This document shows, piece after piece, positions 28,831 through 41,796 of a stretch of DNA of 64,000 nucleotides (positions within the stretch are counted from its first letter, which is position 1; every line of letters begins with the position of its first letter). Source of the stretch: Pyrenopolyporus hunteri (lineage: Eukaryota > Ascomycota > Sordariomycetes > Xylariales > Hypoxylaceae); the NCBI GenBank assembly GCA_902806595.1, contig CADCXC010000035.1, forward strand, positions 992,001-1,056,000. The letters run 5' to 3'. The notes under the pieces were generated by a model. The model was given only the letters and a program-made list of their open reading frames with translations. It was not told the origin of the DNA and did no database searches. Both the position numbers and the translations under genes were made by a program.

Positions 28831-30715
28831 TTATATTATTTTTAAATCGAAGATAATTTTTCCCTATTTTATTTTAATATTAATCTTTTAATCGATATAT
28901 TAATCGACGAAATTTATATTAAATCTCCTTTAATTTAAAATATAATTTTAACATTTAATAAATTATTTTATAAAAAAAAAAAATTTTTCGAAAATAATTT
29001 AAAAATTTATATAAAAATTTATATTAATTATTTTTTATCGGTTATAAATTAATACGAAATTAAAATTATTTTTAAAATTATTTTTTTTATATTTTAACAT
29101 AAAAATCTTATCGTTTAAATTTTATATCGATATTATAATTTAATTTTAATAAAATATTTAAATAAATTTAAAATATTTTATTTAATTTTTAAATTTTATA
29201 TTTAATTTAAAATTTATAAAAATATTAAACGTTATATTTAAAATTACTATAAATATATTAAATTTTAATTATTTCGAAATAATTTTTAAAAATTATTATA
29301 ATTTTTTTAAAAATTTTTTATATTATAAATAAATATTAAAATCGAGTATATTATATTTTTATTAAATTATAAAATAAAATTTATTTATAAATATATTTCG
29401 TTATAATCGATAAATTTATTAAAATATATTATTTTATATTAATTATTTTTTTAAATGTCGAAAAACTAATAAACGTTTTTATTTATTAAATTTAAAATTT
29501 ATACGGTATATTTTTAATAATTATTAATAATCGAAAAATTTATTTTATTTTAACGTTTTAAAAATAATTAAATCGTAAATTCGAAATAATATTATATCCG
29601 TTATTAAATTTTTATTTTTAAATTTATTTATATAATTATATTATCTTTTATAAAATAATTAAAGGGATTAATTATTATTAATAAAATTCGTAATTAATAA
29701 TATTATATTCGAATTAATCGATTTTTTTATTAATTATAAATTTTACTTTCGATTTAAAATCGAATTTGAAAAATTATTTCTAACGGAAATAATAATAATT
29801 TAAAAAAAAAATATTTAATTTTTAATATATTAATAAAACGGATGAAAAAAGTTATAAAATTTTTTTAAAAAACCGTTATTAAAAGTTAAGAAAAATAAAT
29901 ATTATAAATTAATTAAAAATAAATAAATCATTTAAAATATCGAAAAAAAATTTCGTTTTTTTCGATATATAAAATCTTAAAATAAAATATTCGATAAAAA
30001 AATTCGATAATAAACGCCGGGATTTATATAAAATATTAAAAATTTACGATAGTTTTTATTTATTTAATTTTTTAAAAAATTCGAGGATTTTTTTTAATTT
30101 TTTATATTTTTTTAATTAAAATATTAAATAATTTATTTTTTAAATAAAATAATATTAATATATTTATTTAAATTTAATATGAAAATAGGAAAATTTTAAT
30201 TTATATAATCGACGAAAAAAACAAATATTTAAAATAATTTTTCGAAAAAATATTAAATATAAAAATATTTTAATAATTAAAAAGTAAATTATTTTACTTA
30301 ATTTAATAAATTTTATATAAATTAACTTAAAATTAAAAAAAATTATAATAAAAAATAAAAGTTAATTAAGGGATTTTTATTTAATAAATTTAAGAAAATT
30401 AAAATTAAATTAATTTTTTAATTTAAAATAATTAAACGAAAAAAAATAAAAAGTAAAAAAAAAATTAAACTTAAAAGAAAAAAAAAACGAAGATTTAAAA
30501 TAGTCGAAGCGAATATAATTTAAAAAAAATATTATTACGATTTAATACGGTAGGTTTAATTTTATTAAGTAATTAACATCGAGTTTTTAACCGAATATAC
30601 CGTTAAAATTTAAATATAAAACCGCGGTTTTTCGAATCGCGATTTAATTTTTTTTCTTTTTTTTAAAAATATTAATAAAATTTTATTTTTAATTTTTAAT
30701 ATCCCGCACCGTACT
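28831..30715. other. RIP-degraded DNA, strand-biased, unassigned
   Basis: AT-rich sequence in which, from about 29,640 to 30,600, non-CpG G remains (words such as AAAGGGATTA, CGGATGAAAA) while non-CpG C is nearly absent, the reverse of element C. A short GC-richer word near 30,620-30,650 (ACCGCGG...TCGCGATT) resembles, in reverse complement, a word near 3,473. No element borders or protein domains were found. Confidence 0.5.
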
Positions 30716-33687
30716 ACGTAATTTTAAAATAAAATAAAAAATTATTAAAATAAATAATATAAAATTTAATTATAATTTTAACGTAAATTTATAATTACGT
30801 AAAAGTTTTTTTTAATAAATTTATAAAAATAAAAATATAAAATAAAATATTCGATTTAATTAATTAATATTTCGACGTTTTAAAAATAAATATTTATAAT
30901 ATATTTTATATTTACACTTTTTTAATTATATAATAATATTAATTTATATAATTTTATAAAAAATATAATTAACGGTTAATTAAATTTTATAAATAATTTT
31001 TTACGTTAAATCGATAAATATTTTTAATAAAATGAAAATTAAAAAATTTTAAAATAAAAAATAAAAAATTATAATAAATTAACATTAAATAAAAATTTTT
31101 GAAAAAATGTCGAAAAGTTTAAAAATAAATAAAAAAATAAAACGAAATTTATAATAACGGTTTTTTAATATCATAAATATATATCGATATATTTTAAATA
31201 TAAAAAAAATTTAAATAATAATAATATAAATTTAATTATTTATGAAAATTATACGACGTTATATTTATAAACGAAAATAATGTTTTTTAATAAAAACGAA
31301 AATCGATAAATTAAATATAATAAAATAAAATTATTATATATATATTTCGATATAATTATAATTTCGTATTTATTTTTATAAATTTATATATAATAATATT
31401 AATAATATATATTATTAATTATAGTACGAAATTAAAATTATTAATATTTTAAAAATTAATTTAAATCGAAGTTTATTTAAATAATTTATTTAAAAATTTA
31501 AAATTTATCGATTTTAATAATTCGAAAAAATTAATACGTAATTTAATAATAAAAATATTTAATTATAAAAATATATATTTATATTTTAAATTATAAAAAA
31601 TTTTATAATTTTAAATTTAAATAAAAATAAATTTATTTTAATATATTATATTAAATTATTAAAAATTATTAAATTATTAAAAATTATTAAATTATTAAAA
31701 ATTATTAAATTATTAAAAATTATTAATTATATTTAAAAAATTTAATTAATAAAGTTTTTTTAAAAAAACATAAAATCGAAAATGTTTAAAAACATATATA
31801 TTAATAAATAAAATATAATAAAATTTAATTTTTTTAACGGATATATATATCGAAAAAATATATTTCGAAATTTATATTTTTATAATTATATATCGATTAT
31901 TAAAATTATAAAGAAATTAACGAAAAAAATTAAAATCGATTAATTTATTAATCTTAACGAATTATTAAAAATATATATATATATATATATTATTAATTAA
32001 TTTTTATTTTTTAAATTTTAAAAAAAGGAAATTTTTAATCGAATTATTCTTATTTATTTAAAATTATTTATTTTTTAAAATAAATTTATATTTAATGAAA
32101 TATAAATATTTTTAAAAATGTAAAAAAAGAAATTAAAAATTAATTAATTATTTAAAATTTATTAATGGTAATTTCGATATTTTTAAAAAATTATACGAAA
32201 ATATCGTATATTACGTAAAAATTTAAAACGTATATAATAATTAAAATAAAATAATTAATAATAACGGTTTTAATTTTAATAAAAATCGAAATAACGATAA
32301 TAAAAACGATAACGATTAAAATAATAAAATTAAAATTTTTAAATATATTTAAATTTTTAAAAATAATGTTTTATTATATTTAAATAAAATAATCAAAAAA
32401 ACAAAAATATTTTCGAATTTAATATTATAAAAATTTTTTTAAATTATAACGTTAAAAAAATAATCGATTTTTTAATAATTTTAAAATTAAATAAATATCG
32501 GTGTATTATAAATATTATTTAAATAAAAAATATAATATTTTTTATTAAATTTATTTTAATAAAAAAAATAATTTTAAACGATATTAAAATATAAAAAAAT
32601 TATTTATTATATTTAAATAATATAAAATTACGTAAAATTAACGGAAAAATTAATAACGATAAATTATTATTAAATATAATATAAAATTATAATATTTTTT
32701 AAAATAAAGTTTTTTTTAAAAAAAACGATAAAATTATATTAATATTTTATTTAAAATTATAAAAAAATTTATTTACGATTTTATAAATTAAATATTTTTT
32801 AAAAAATATATAAGTAAATATTAATTATATTTTAATTATAAATAAAAAATTAAATATAAAATAAACTTTAATATCAAATATTATATTATAATATTTAAAT
32901 AAAATAAATATTATAATTATTTTATTATTTTAAAAGTAAAAATAATATAAAAAAAATGTAATTATACGAATTTTAATAAAAGTAATAAACGCGAAAAATT
33001 ACGGGTAATAAATTAAAATTATAACGATATTTAATAATGTTAAAATTTATATCGAAAAAATAATAATATATTTAATTATAAATTTATTTTTAACTCGTAA
33101 AAATAAAATATTTTTTTAAAAAAATAAATTTAATAAAACGATATTAATATTTTAATTATAAATAAATATAATATAATATTTAAATAAAATTTTTATAAAA
33201 TATATTAATAATTTTAAAAATTTCGTAATAAATTTAATAAAATTTTTAAAAGTATTATTATAATTATTTTTTACGGGGATTTTTTTTAATTTAAATTAAT
33301 AATTAATTAATTATTATTAAATTTAAAAATTAAAACTTTAAATAATAATTACGTTTTAAATTATAAATTATAATTAAAATATACTTTCGTAATATTATTT
33401 AATTAATAAATAAAAATTATAAATAAAGTTTTTATAATTTTTAAAATAATTAAAAATCGATAAATAAATAATTTAAAATATTAATATATTAATTTAAAAG
33501 TTTATACGTTCGAAAAATATCATTTTCGATATAAACGTTAAAAAAGTAATTTTTTTAAATAAAATATAATATATTATAAAAATTTAAATATATATTATAT
33601 TTATAAAAAACCGTAATTAAAAAATTTATATTTTTTTATTTAAATATTATATTAAATTATTAAATCGAAATTACGTATTAATAAATA
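30716..33687. repeat. Family X copy 2, first part
   Basis: Colinear with 6,768-9,790 of copy 1. It stops exactly at the left border of LTR element copy B; the match continues at 39,839. It contains an 18-bp tandem expansion absent from copy 1 (31,653-31,724). Confidence 0.8.
31653..31724. repeat. 18-bp tandem repeat, 4 perfect units
   Basis: Four identical units AAATTATTAAAAATTATT in a row. The matching place in family X copy 1 (about 7,715) has a single unit. Confidence 0.85.
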
Positions 33688-33902
33688 TAATAGTTAATTA
33701 ACTTATATACGTATTATTTCGTAGTACGTACTTTAAAAGGAGGAAGTACTTATATATTTTCGCGTATATAAAAGAAATTTTTTCCATGGTCTTTTTATTA
33801 AATATTTTTTTTTTAAATAATTTTATATAATATTAATTTTATTACATCGCGTTATTTTTTATTATTATTTTTTTACTTTATTTACGTACATATTTATTAA
33901 TA
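33688..33902 (+). repeat. 5' LTR of copy B
   Basis: 215 bp. Pair of 39,617-39,833. Begins TAATAGTTAATTAAC (TG expected, mutated to TA) and ends ATATTTATTAATA. Confidence 0.88.
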
Positions 33903-36900
33903 TTAATTAATGTTATTAAAATTAATAACATAAATTAACAAAGTTAAAAAAATCATTATTACGATAATACGAAAAACTTTTATCGTAATAATATACGCGA
34001 TAATAATATTTTTTTTTATACGATATTTTTTTAATTATATTAAAATATCGTTTTATTATATTAAATTTATTTAAGTTTATATTATTTATTATATCGTAAA
34101 AAACTAAAAATTCGATTTAAACGTAAATTTACGAAAGGAAATTTAATCCCATTAAATAAAAAAATATAAATAAGTTTAAAATTTTAATTAAATATATTTT
34201 TAATTTTATAATTATTTTCGCTTTTTTTAATAAATATTTTAATTATATAATAATATAATAAAAAAAATAAACTTATAAATCGTTATTTTTTAATAAAAAA
34301 TAACGTAAATTTTATTTACGTTAATAAATTTAAAATTAACGAATAAAAATAAATTATATATTCGTATAATTAAGGAAATTTTAAAAAAGTTTTAAAAACG
34401 TTTTAAAAACTTTATTTTAAGTAATTTTTAAATTTTATTACGTTAATTATAATCGACTTTAAAAATCGCGTTAATATAAAAAAATATTTATATAAATAAA
34501 AATAATATTAATATTATCGAATTTTTATTAAATTTTTTATTATTACGTAAATTATTAAAATAAAATAGTGATAAATTAATAAAAATAAAATAAAAATAAC
34601 TTAATATATTAACATAAAAAACATTTATATATCGAATCGAAAAAAATATAATTTATTCGAAGTTACTTATATCGATATATATATACGTTATAATATAATA
34701 ATAACTACGATTTTTCGCCTTTTAAACGTTTAATTAATTAATTGAATATAAAAATTCGATAATATTTATTATATCGATAAAATTATCGTTAATATTATTT
34801 TAACGACGTTATAAATTATTTTCGTAATTTACGTATTTATTTTTTATTATATTTAATAATTCGTTATTTATATTTTACGTTTTATCGTTTTTTTCGTTAT
34901 AATTTTTTATAATATAACTTTTTTAATAATTAATATTTAAACTTTCGTCGTTAATTTCGTTTAACCCTTAAAATAACTAAAATAACTTACGTAATTAATT
35001 AAAGTTTTAAATATTTAATATATTTATTTTTTTCGTTTTTACTTTATAAAAAATAACCGTATTTTTTTAAATTATTACGATTAATTAATATTTTATTATT
35101 TTAATTTACATTAAACTTTAAAAATATAATTAACGATATATTTTTAATTTTATATAAAAAAAATAACTTTAATTTTTATTATCGAAAAATATTTATAAAC
35201 TTTTTAAATCGTTATCGAATAATTCGTATATAACATCGACGATTTTATTAAACGTCGTATTAAAAAAAGGAAATTACTATATTAAAAATTATAATTTTTC
35301 TTTTTAAACGATTTTATAACCTTTATTAATTAAATCGATTCCCGTATTTATACCCGTTAAAAATTAATAAAACGATATTTATTACGACGTTTTTTTATTC
35401 GAACTTTTAACGAAATATACCTTTTTATTATCGTCGATTACTTTAAAAAAACTTAAAATAATAAAAATAATTATATCGAAAAACCTTATAACGTTTTAAA
35501 AGATAAATTTCGTTTTTTTTTAAATATATATTATATAATTAAAATTTATTAAATTTAATTTTATATTATATTTTTTATTATTTTTATTAAATAAACGATT
35601 ATTTACTTTTTATATAATATACTTCGTTATTAATATTTTATAAATATATATTTTATTATAAAATGATATTTTAACACGAAATAAAATAAAGTTTAATATT
35701 ATTATAATTAAACTTCGATTATTTTTTTTAATATTAAAATTAAAAAAAAAACGAAAAAAAATTTAATTTTAAAATATTATAAATAATATTAAATAAATTA
35801 ATATTATATTAACGTATTTTTAAAAAAAATTTTAAAAATAAATAATAATTTATCGTAATTACGTAACGTATTATTCGTAACGTATTTTAATTATAATATA
35901 CTTTATTTATTTCGTTACATTAATTCGAAAAATTAATTAATAAATTTTATATATCGATTAATATTTTTAAAAATATTAAAAAAATGCGTTAATTTATAAT
36001 TAACGATAATAATAACGAAAATTTTAATTAATTTTATATTAAACGAAAATATTATCGTAATAATAAAAATAATCGATATTAATTAAAAAAAACGATTTAA
36101 ATTTAAAAACGTCGTTATTAAATATATAAAAAAAAAATATTAATTTATTAAATATTTCGAAAATAAATAAAAAAAAGTTAAAAAACGTTAACGAATTTAA
36201 AAAATTAAAAATAAAAATAAATATACTACGTTTTTAACGAATTATAAAAATATTAAATAAAAAAGTTCGAAGTTGGAAAATAACGATTAAAACGTCGTAA
36301 CCTTCGAAAAAAAAAAATCGACTTTTAATATTAATTAATTACGACATATTTAATAAATTAAATATATTAATATTAAATCGTTTTTTGTTATCCTTTTATT
36401 AATAAATTAAAAAATAACATTATATTTATTTTAAATTAATATATTAAAAATATTTTTTAAAATATTATCTTCGATATCGACGTAATTAAAATATTTATTA
36501 TAAAAAAAAATTAATATTAAATTTTTATAAAAATTTTTCCCGACTAAAATTTTAAAATAAATAATAATCGAATCGATAAAATTAATATTAAATTCGAAGA
36601 TAAACTTTTAATCGAATTATTAAAAACGATTATAATTAATATTTCGTTCGAATTAATCGATTTTTATATTATAAATTTAAATATTTCGTTTTTTATATAT
36701 TTAAAAAATATAAATCGATTAAACGTTTATTTAAATAACGTTACGAATTAATTAATCGAAAAAAATAACATTATTATCGTTATTATTTATAAATAAAAAC
36801 ATTTATAATTTTATTTCGATAATACGATTTTTTTTACGAAATTCGAATTACGTCGTATTTATATTTAATTTAATTACTTTTTTATAATTAAATTATACAT

Positions 36901-39616
36901 TTTTTTAAATAAAATAAATTATAACGTCGATATTAAAAATATTAAAAAAATTAATAAATTTTACTACTACTATTAAATTAAAAATAAAATTTTATAAAAA
37001 TTTAAATTTAATTTAAAAAATTTTAACGTAAATTTTAATTACGAAATTATCGTTAATATTATATATTTAAATAAACGTTTCGTCTTATATATAATCGACG
37101 TTATTATAAAATTTTAAACTATTTATTTTATAAAAATTATTTTTATTAAAAAAATTTAAAATATATTAAAATAATATTAAATTAATATTTATTTCGAATT
37201 TTTAAATATTATTATATATAATATCGACACGAATTTTAATAATATTAAATTTCGAAATAAAATTCGTATTATTAAAATTACTTATTATTAAATATCCGTT
37301 AAAATATATTAATTTATTAATAAAATTAAAAAATATTATAATTTCGTTTATAAAACGTATAAAATTATTATCGGTAAATTTTAAAATTTAAATTTACGTA
37401 TAATTCGATTATAAATAATTATTAAAATAATTAACGATATAATTAACTTTAATAATTTAATATCTATACTTTTTATATTCGACGTTTACTTTAAAATTAA
37501 TATAAACTTACCTCCTACCCTCGTATAAACTTAAAAAATATAAACCGTTTAAAAAATAATAATAAAAATTAAAAAAATTAAAATATAACGTTTTATAAAA
37601 AATACCTTAAATATATATAATAACCTTAATATATAAAAAACTTTTTTTATATTATTTTTTATTAATAATAAAATATTTATCTATAAAAAAAAAAATAAAA
37701 AAACCTTTATAAAATTATTATAATATTAAATAAAAATATTACCGTTATTTTTAACGTTTCGAACGAAATATTTACGTTTAAAAATTCTTACGTTAAATTA
37801 TACACCTAATTAAAAAAAAACCTCGTATCGTTTAAAAAATTTAAAATCGAATTACTCGTATCAACTTTTAACTTCGATAATTATTAAATTATCTCGAAAA
37901 AAAATTTTATATATATTAACGATTTTTCTTATACCGTTAAATTATATATTATTAATAAAAAATAAAAAAATTTTATTTTTATTATTAAATTACGAATAAA
38001 CGAAAAAATTATTACATAAAAAAAACCTTATAAAATATCGAATATAAAAAAATTTAACGTTTTATTTAAAAAAAAATATTTTACGTTTAAAAGTTTACGA
38101 TATAATTATACATTAAAACGTTACGATTTTTAAATTACGAATAATTCGTAAAATTAAAGGTAAAAATATCGTAACGTTATATGAAAAATCTTACTTAATA
38201 ATCTAAAATTATAATAATTTTAATAAAAAATATATTATAATATATATACTTATTATTTAAAAAGTTAACTAATATATTATATTAACTTTAACACTTATAT
38301 TACGTCGTAAAAAAATAAAAGTTATAATTCGAAACATTATAATAATTTATATTTAATTTAAAACATTAATATAAAAAATTATTTTTATATATTTATTAAT
38401 CGAACTTAAAAATAAATACCTTAAAAAAATATTATTACGAATAATTAAATTTTTATATAATCTCGTAAAATTAAATATTTATTAATTTAAAATTTATTCG
38501 CGTTATTATTAATAAAAATTACGAATAAAATTATTAACCTTCGACTTCTATTTACTTATAATAAATTCGAATTCGTTTAAATTTATTAACCTTTAAACGA
38601 ATAATATCTTTAATATCGATATTATAAACTTTTTTACTATTAAAAATAAAGTTTTTAATAAAATTAAAATTAAAACGCGCCTTTAAAAAATTATAAACTT
38701 CAAAACTAAAAATTTTAATAATTTACATATTATAATTTATAATAAAAATTTTAACGTAATAATTACTTAAAAAAATTAAATTAAAAAATTTAAACTATTA
38801 AACATTAAAATTTTTAATATAATTAAAAAATTCGTAAAATAATAAACCCGAAATATATATATCGCTTCTATATATTAATTCGAAATAATTTTTAATTATT
38901 TTATAATAACTTAACATTTTAAACTTAAATCTAAAAAAATTAAAACTTTTAACGTTAAAATTAAATAATAAATAAATAATTAAATATATAAATTTTAATA
39001 TATCGAATTAAACTTTTAAAATTTACGCTTTTATATTTTTATCGATAAATTTTTCGTAAATAATAAAAATTTAAATTCGTAAATCGAATACGTTATTATT
39101 TTAAATAATAAAAATCTTATCGATCGAAATAATAAAATATAAATTATTAATAATATTATTTATTAATTATCCACTAAATATAAATAAATTACTTATAATA
39201 TACTTATTAATAAAATTTATAAAATAATTTAAAATTTCGACGTCGATTACGTCGTTTATTATACGATTAATATTATTTTAAAATGTTTTTTATTTTTTAA
39301 AACTCTTTTTATATTATATATCGATTTTTTATCGTTATATTAATATTTAATATAAATAAAAAACATTAATAAAAAAAATTAATAATTAATTTTATAACGT
39401 TAAAGTAATTTTATAAAAATCGAAAAATTAATAATATTCGATAAATTTATAAATCGTATAACCCCGTAAACGCGATAATAAAAACGTTTTTTAATAAAAT
39501 TATACGAAATTTAATAAAAAAAAATTAATTTAATTTAAAATTAAAAAAATAAATAAAACGAAAAATTTAACTAATAATTCGTAATTAATTAATTACGAAA
39601 AAAAAAATAAAATAAA

Positions 39617-39833
39617 TAATAATTAATTAACTTATATACGTATCATTTCGTAATATATACCTTAAAAAAAAAAATATTTATATACTTTCGTATATATAAA
39701 AAAAACTTTTTTTATAATCTTTTTATTAAATATTCTTTTTTTTTTAAATAATTTTATATAACATCGATTTTATTACATCGCGTTATTTTTTATTATTATT
39801 TTTTTACTTTATTTACGTACGTATTTATTAATA
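39617..39833 (+). repeat. 3' LTR of copy B
   Basis: 217 bp. Begins TAATAATTAATTAAC and ends GTATTTATTAATA; differs from the 5' LTR chiefly by G/A and C/T changes. Confidence 0.88.
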
Positions 39834-39838
39834 AAATA

Positions 39839-40038
39839 TATATTAAAAAATAAATATATTTATTATAAAAATATCGATATATTTAATATTTATTAAAAAA
39901 TATTTATTATAATTATAAAAAATATTTATTAAATTTTAAAAATAATTAATAATATAAAATATATAATTAAATAATTTATTTTAAATTAAAATAAAAATAT
40001 ATATTTTATCGATAAAAATATTTTTTTAATAATATATT
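39839..40038. repeat. Family X copy 2, second part
   Basis: Continues the match to copy 1 (about 9,795-9,993) after the LTR element copy B, then is interrupted by repeat Y. Confidence 0.75.
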
Positions 40039-40099
40039 CGAAGTTTTTTCGAAATATTATTTCGAATTTTTTTTTTTAAAAAAAAAATCGAAAAAAAAT

Positions 40100-40897
40100 G
40101 AGCATTGATATTCGTACTACCTGTTTTTGATATCGGGCCTTATCCGTACTACCAATACAAAAAGTACATCTCCTACCTCTCACTCGGCCCCACTAACGGA
40201 TTCCCATACAAAAATGCAGCAAACCAGATAGTCTTTTCGAGGACGGGTACGCTTTTCAATTGAATTTCTTGTACATATTGAATTACCAATTACTCCCTTC
40301 TATCCCACCATACATCCCATTATATCCCACCCATTCTAAAGATGCAAAATATAAAAAATAGATCGCCAGTTTCGCCTCAATTAGACCGTTCTAATGGTAT
40401 AGGTTTCATATCGGTGCATGCACTATTCCAAAAGTTATTTGAATATAAAGTCAATTCCATATGGATATTCAAAGGTGTCAAAAGGTGCTGGAGGGGTATG
40501 CGACCGCAAAAGGGGATCACATGACCACCCCGGGCCACCACTTACACCTTTGAATACCGATATACATTCAAATAACTTTTGAAATAGTAGATGCACCGAT
40601 ATGAAACCTTTACCATTAGAACGGTCTCATTGAAGCGAAACCGGCGATCTATTTTTTATATTTTGCATCCTCAGAATAGGTGGGATATGAAGGTAAATAT
40701 ATTGGGAGGTATAGGAGGTATGGTGGGAGCTGTATGTAATTGAATCAATTGAAAAAGGGCATAAGGTGTACATTATGTATTAACACGATTGTACGTAGAT
40801 TTGTATGTGGAGCTGTTAAATATGGCATGTATTTCAATGTATTGGTAGTACGGATAAGGCCCGATATCAAAAATAGGTAGTACGAATATCAATGCTC
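40100..40897 (-). mobile_element. hAT-like MITE, copy 3 (intact)
   Basis: Seen: a 798-bp element with long terminal inverted repeats (about 57 bp, one mismatch noticed) beginning GAGCATTGATATTCG, flanked by an exact 8-bp duplication AAAAAAAT (40,092-40,099 and 40,898-40,905). Normal GC; not RIP-mutated. It has the same orientation as copy 1, opposite to copies 2 and 4. The terminal sequence differs from copy 2 at positions 9-15 (GATATTCG versus GCTATGTG), and both ends of each copy share that copy's variant. Long inverted arms surround a GC-rich centre near 40,480-40,560. No protein encoded. Confidence 0.92.
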
Positions 40898-40960
40898 AAA
40901 AAAATAAAAATTAATTACGTAAAAATTCATAAGTTACATTTTTTACGTTATATTAATTAT

Positions 40961-41000
40961 ATATTATATTATATTATATTACGTTACGTTACGTTACGTT
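40961..41000. repeat. Pentanucleotide array (ATATT)4(ACGTT)4
   Basis: Eight consecutive 5-bp units: four ATATT then four ACGTT. The two halves differ at positions 2 and 3 of the unit, consistent with one ancestral array in which half the units lost their CG. Confidence 0.85.
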
Positions 41001-41484
41001 AATTAATTACGTATACGTTTTACGTAATAATTTATATTACGATTTTATTTAATTAATTAAATCGTTTAATTAAATCGTTATATATATTATAATTATTATA
41101 TTTAAAATTATTTACATTTTAATAAATAATTTTATTAATTAAATTAATTTAATTATAAATATAAATTTAATTTTAATTTAACGTATAATTTAATTTAAAT
41201 AAATTAAATTAAATAAATTAAATTAAATAAATCGAATTAAATAAATTAAATTATATAAATTTAATTATATAAATTTAATTTTAATTTAACGTATAATTCG
41301 ATTTAAAAAAATTAAATTATATAAATTTAATTATAAATATAAATTTAATAATAAATATAAATTTAATTATATAAATTTAATTATATAAATTTAATTATAT
41401 AAATTTAATTTTAATTCGACGTATTTTTCGTAATATTTTTCGAAGAATTTTTCGAATTATATATTTAAAGTTAAATATAATTAT

Positions 41485-41700
41485 ACGGGTAATTTTTTAC
41501 GACGACTTTTTCGAAAAGTAATATAAGGTAGTTTTTTACGACGGTTTTTTCGAAAAATTTTTAAAAAAGTAATAAAGGTGGTTTTTTACGACGATTTTAT
41601 CGAAAAGTAATAAAGTTAACTTTTTACGACGGTTTTTCGAAAAGTAATAAAAATAGCTTTTCGCGACGATTCTTCGAAAAATAATACGGGTGGTTTTTCG
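41485..41700. repeat. ~37-39-bp minisatellite, five to six units
   Basis: Units share GGTNGTTTTTTACGACG followed by TTTTTCGAAAAGTAATA. Five units are clear, one with a short internal duplication, and a sixth is partial. The motif keeps more G and C than its surroundings, so it is either younger than the surrounding RIP or protected by its CpG content. Confidence 0.8.
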
Positions 41701-41724
41701 TAAAAATTAAAAAATATTACGAAA

Positions 41725-41796
41725 GTTATATTAAAAATTATATTAAAAGTTATATTAAAAATTATATTAAAAATTATATTAAAAGTTATATTAAAA
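41725..41796. repeat. 12-bp tandem repeat, six units
   Basis: Six units of [GA]TTATATTAAAA in a row, at the right junction of insertion Y with family X copy 2. Confidence 0.85.

Larger units (their letters stand above)
33688..39833 (+). mobile_element. LTR retrotransposon family A/B, copy B
   Basis: Seen: LTRs at 33,688-33,902 and 39,617-39,833 (215 and 217 bp) enclose a 6,146-bp element. The 5-bp duplication AAATA flanks it (33,683-33,687 and 39,834-39,838). Comparison with family X copy 1 shows that it splits copy 2 cleanly: copy 1 reads straight through where copy B is inserted. Copy A is the same element in the opposite orientation. The LTRs share CTTTTTATTAAATATT and ATTACATCGCGTTATTTT words. 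The interior has no readable protein after RIP. The 5' LTR kept more G (for example AAAAGGAGGAAGTAC) than the 3' LTR, so the two LTRs were mutated on different strands. Confidence 0.9.
40039..41790. mobile_element. Insertion Y in family X copy 2 (holds a MITE and tandem repeats)
   Basis: Family X copy 1 is continuous where copy 2 carries this ~1.75-kb insert, of which about 0.8 kb is MITE copy 3. The left end (CGAAGTTTTTTCGAAATATT) is shared in reverse complement with 11,095-11,244. The rest is dominated by simple and tandem repeats: a pentamer array, an AAATTAAATT-rich tract (41,170-41,420), a ~37-39-bp minisatellite and a 12-bp array. No coding capacity was seen. Its class is unknown, and the right border is blurred by the 12-bp array. 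Confidence 0.6.

Noticed and set aside
40966..41710. CRISPR-like repeat-spacer pattern in the tandem arrays
   Set aside because: Units are contiguous or nearly so, without unique spacers, and the host is a fungus; these are simple mini- and microsatellites.
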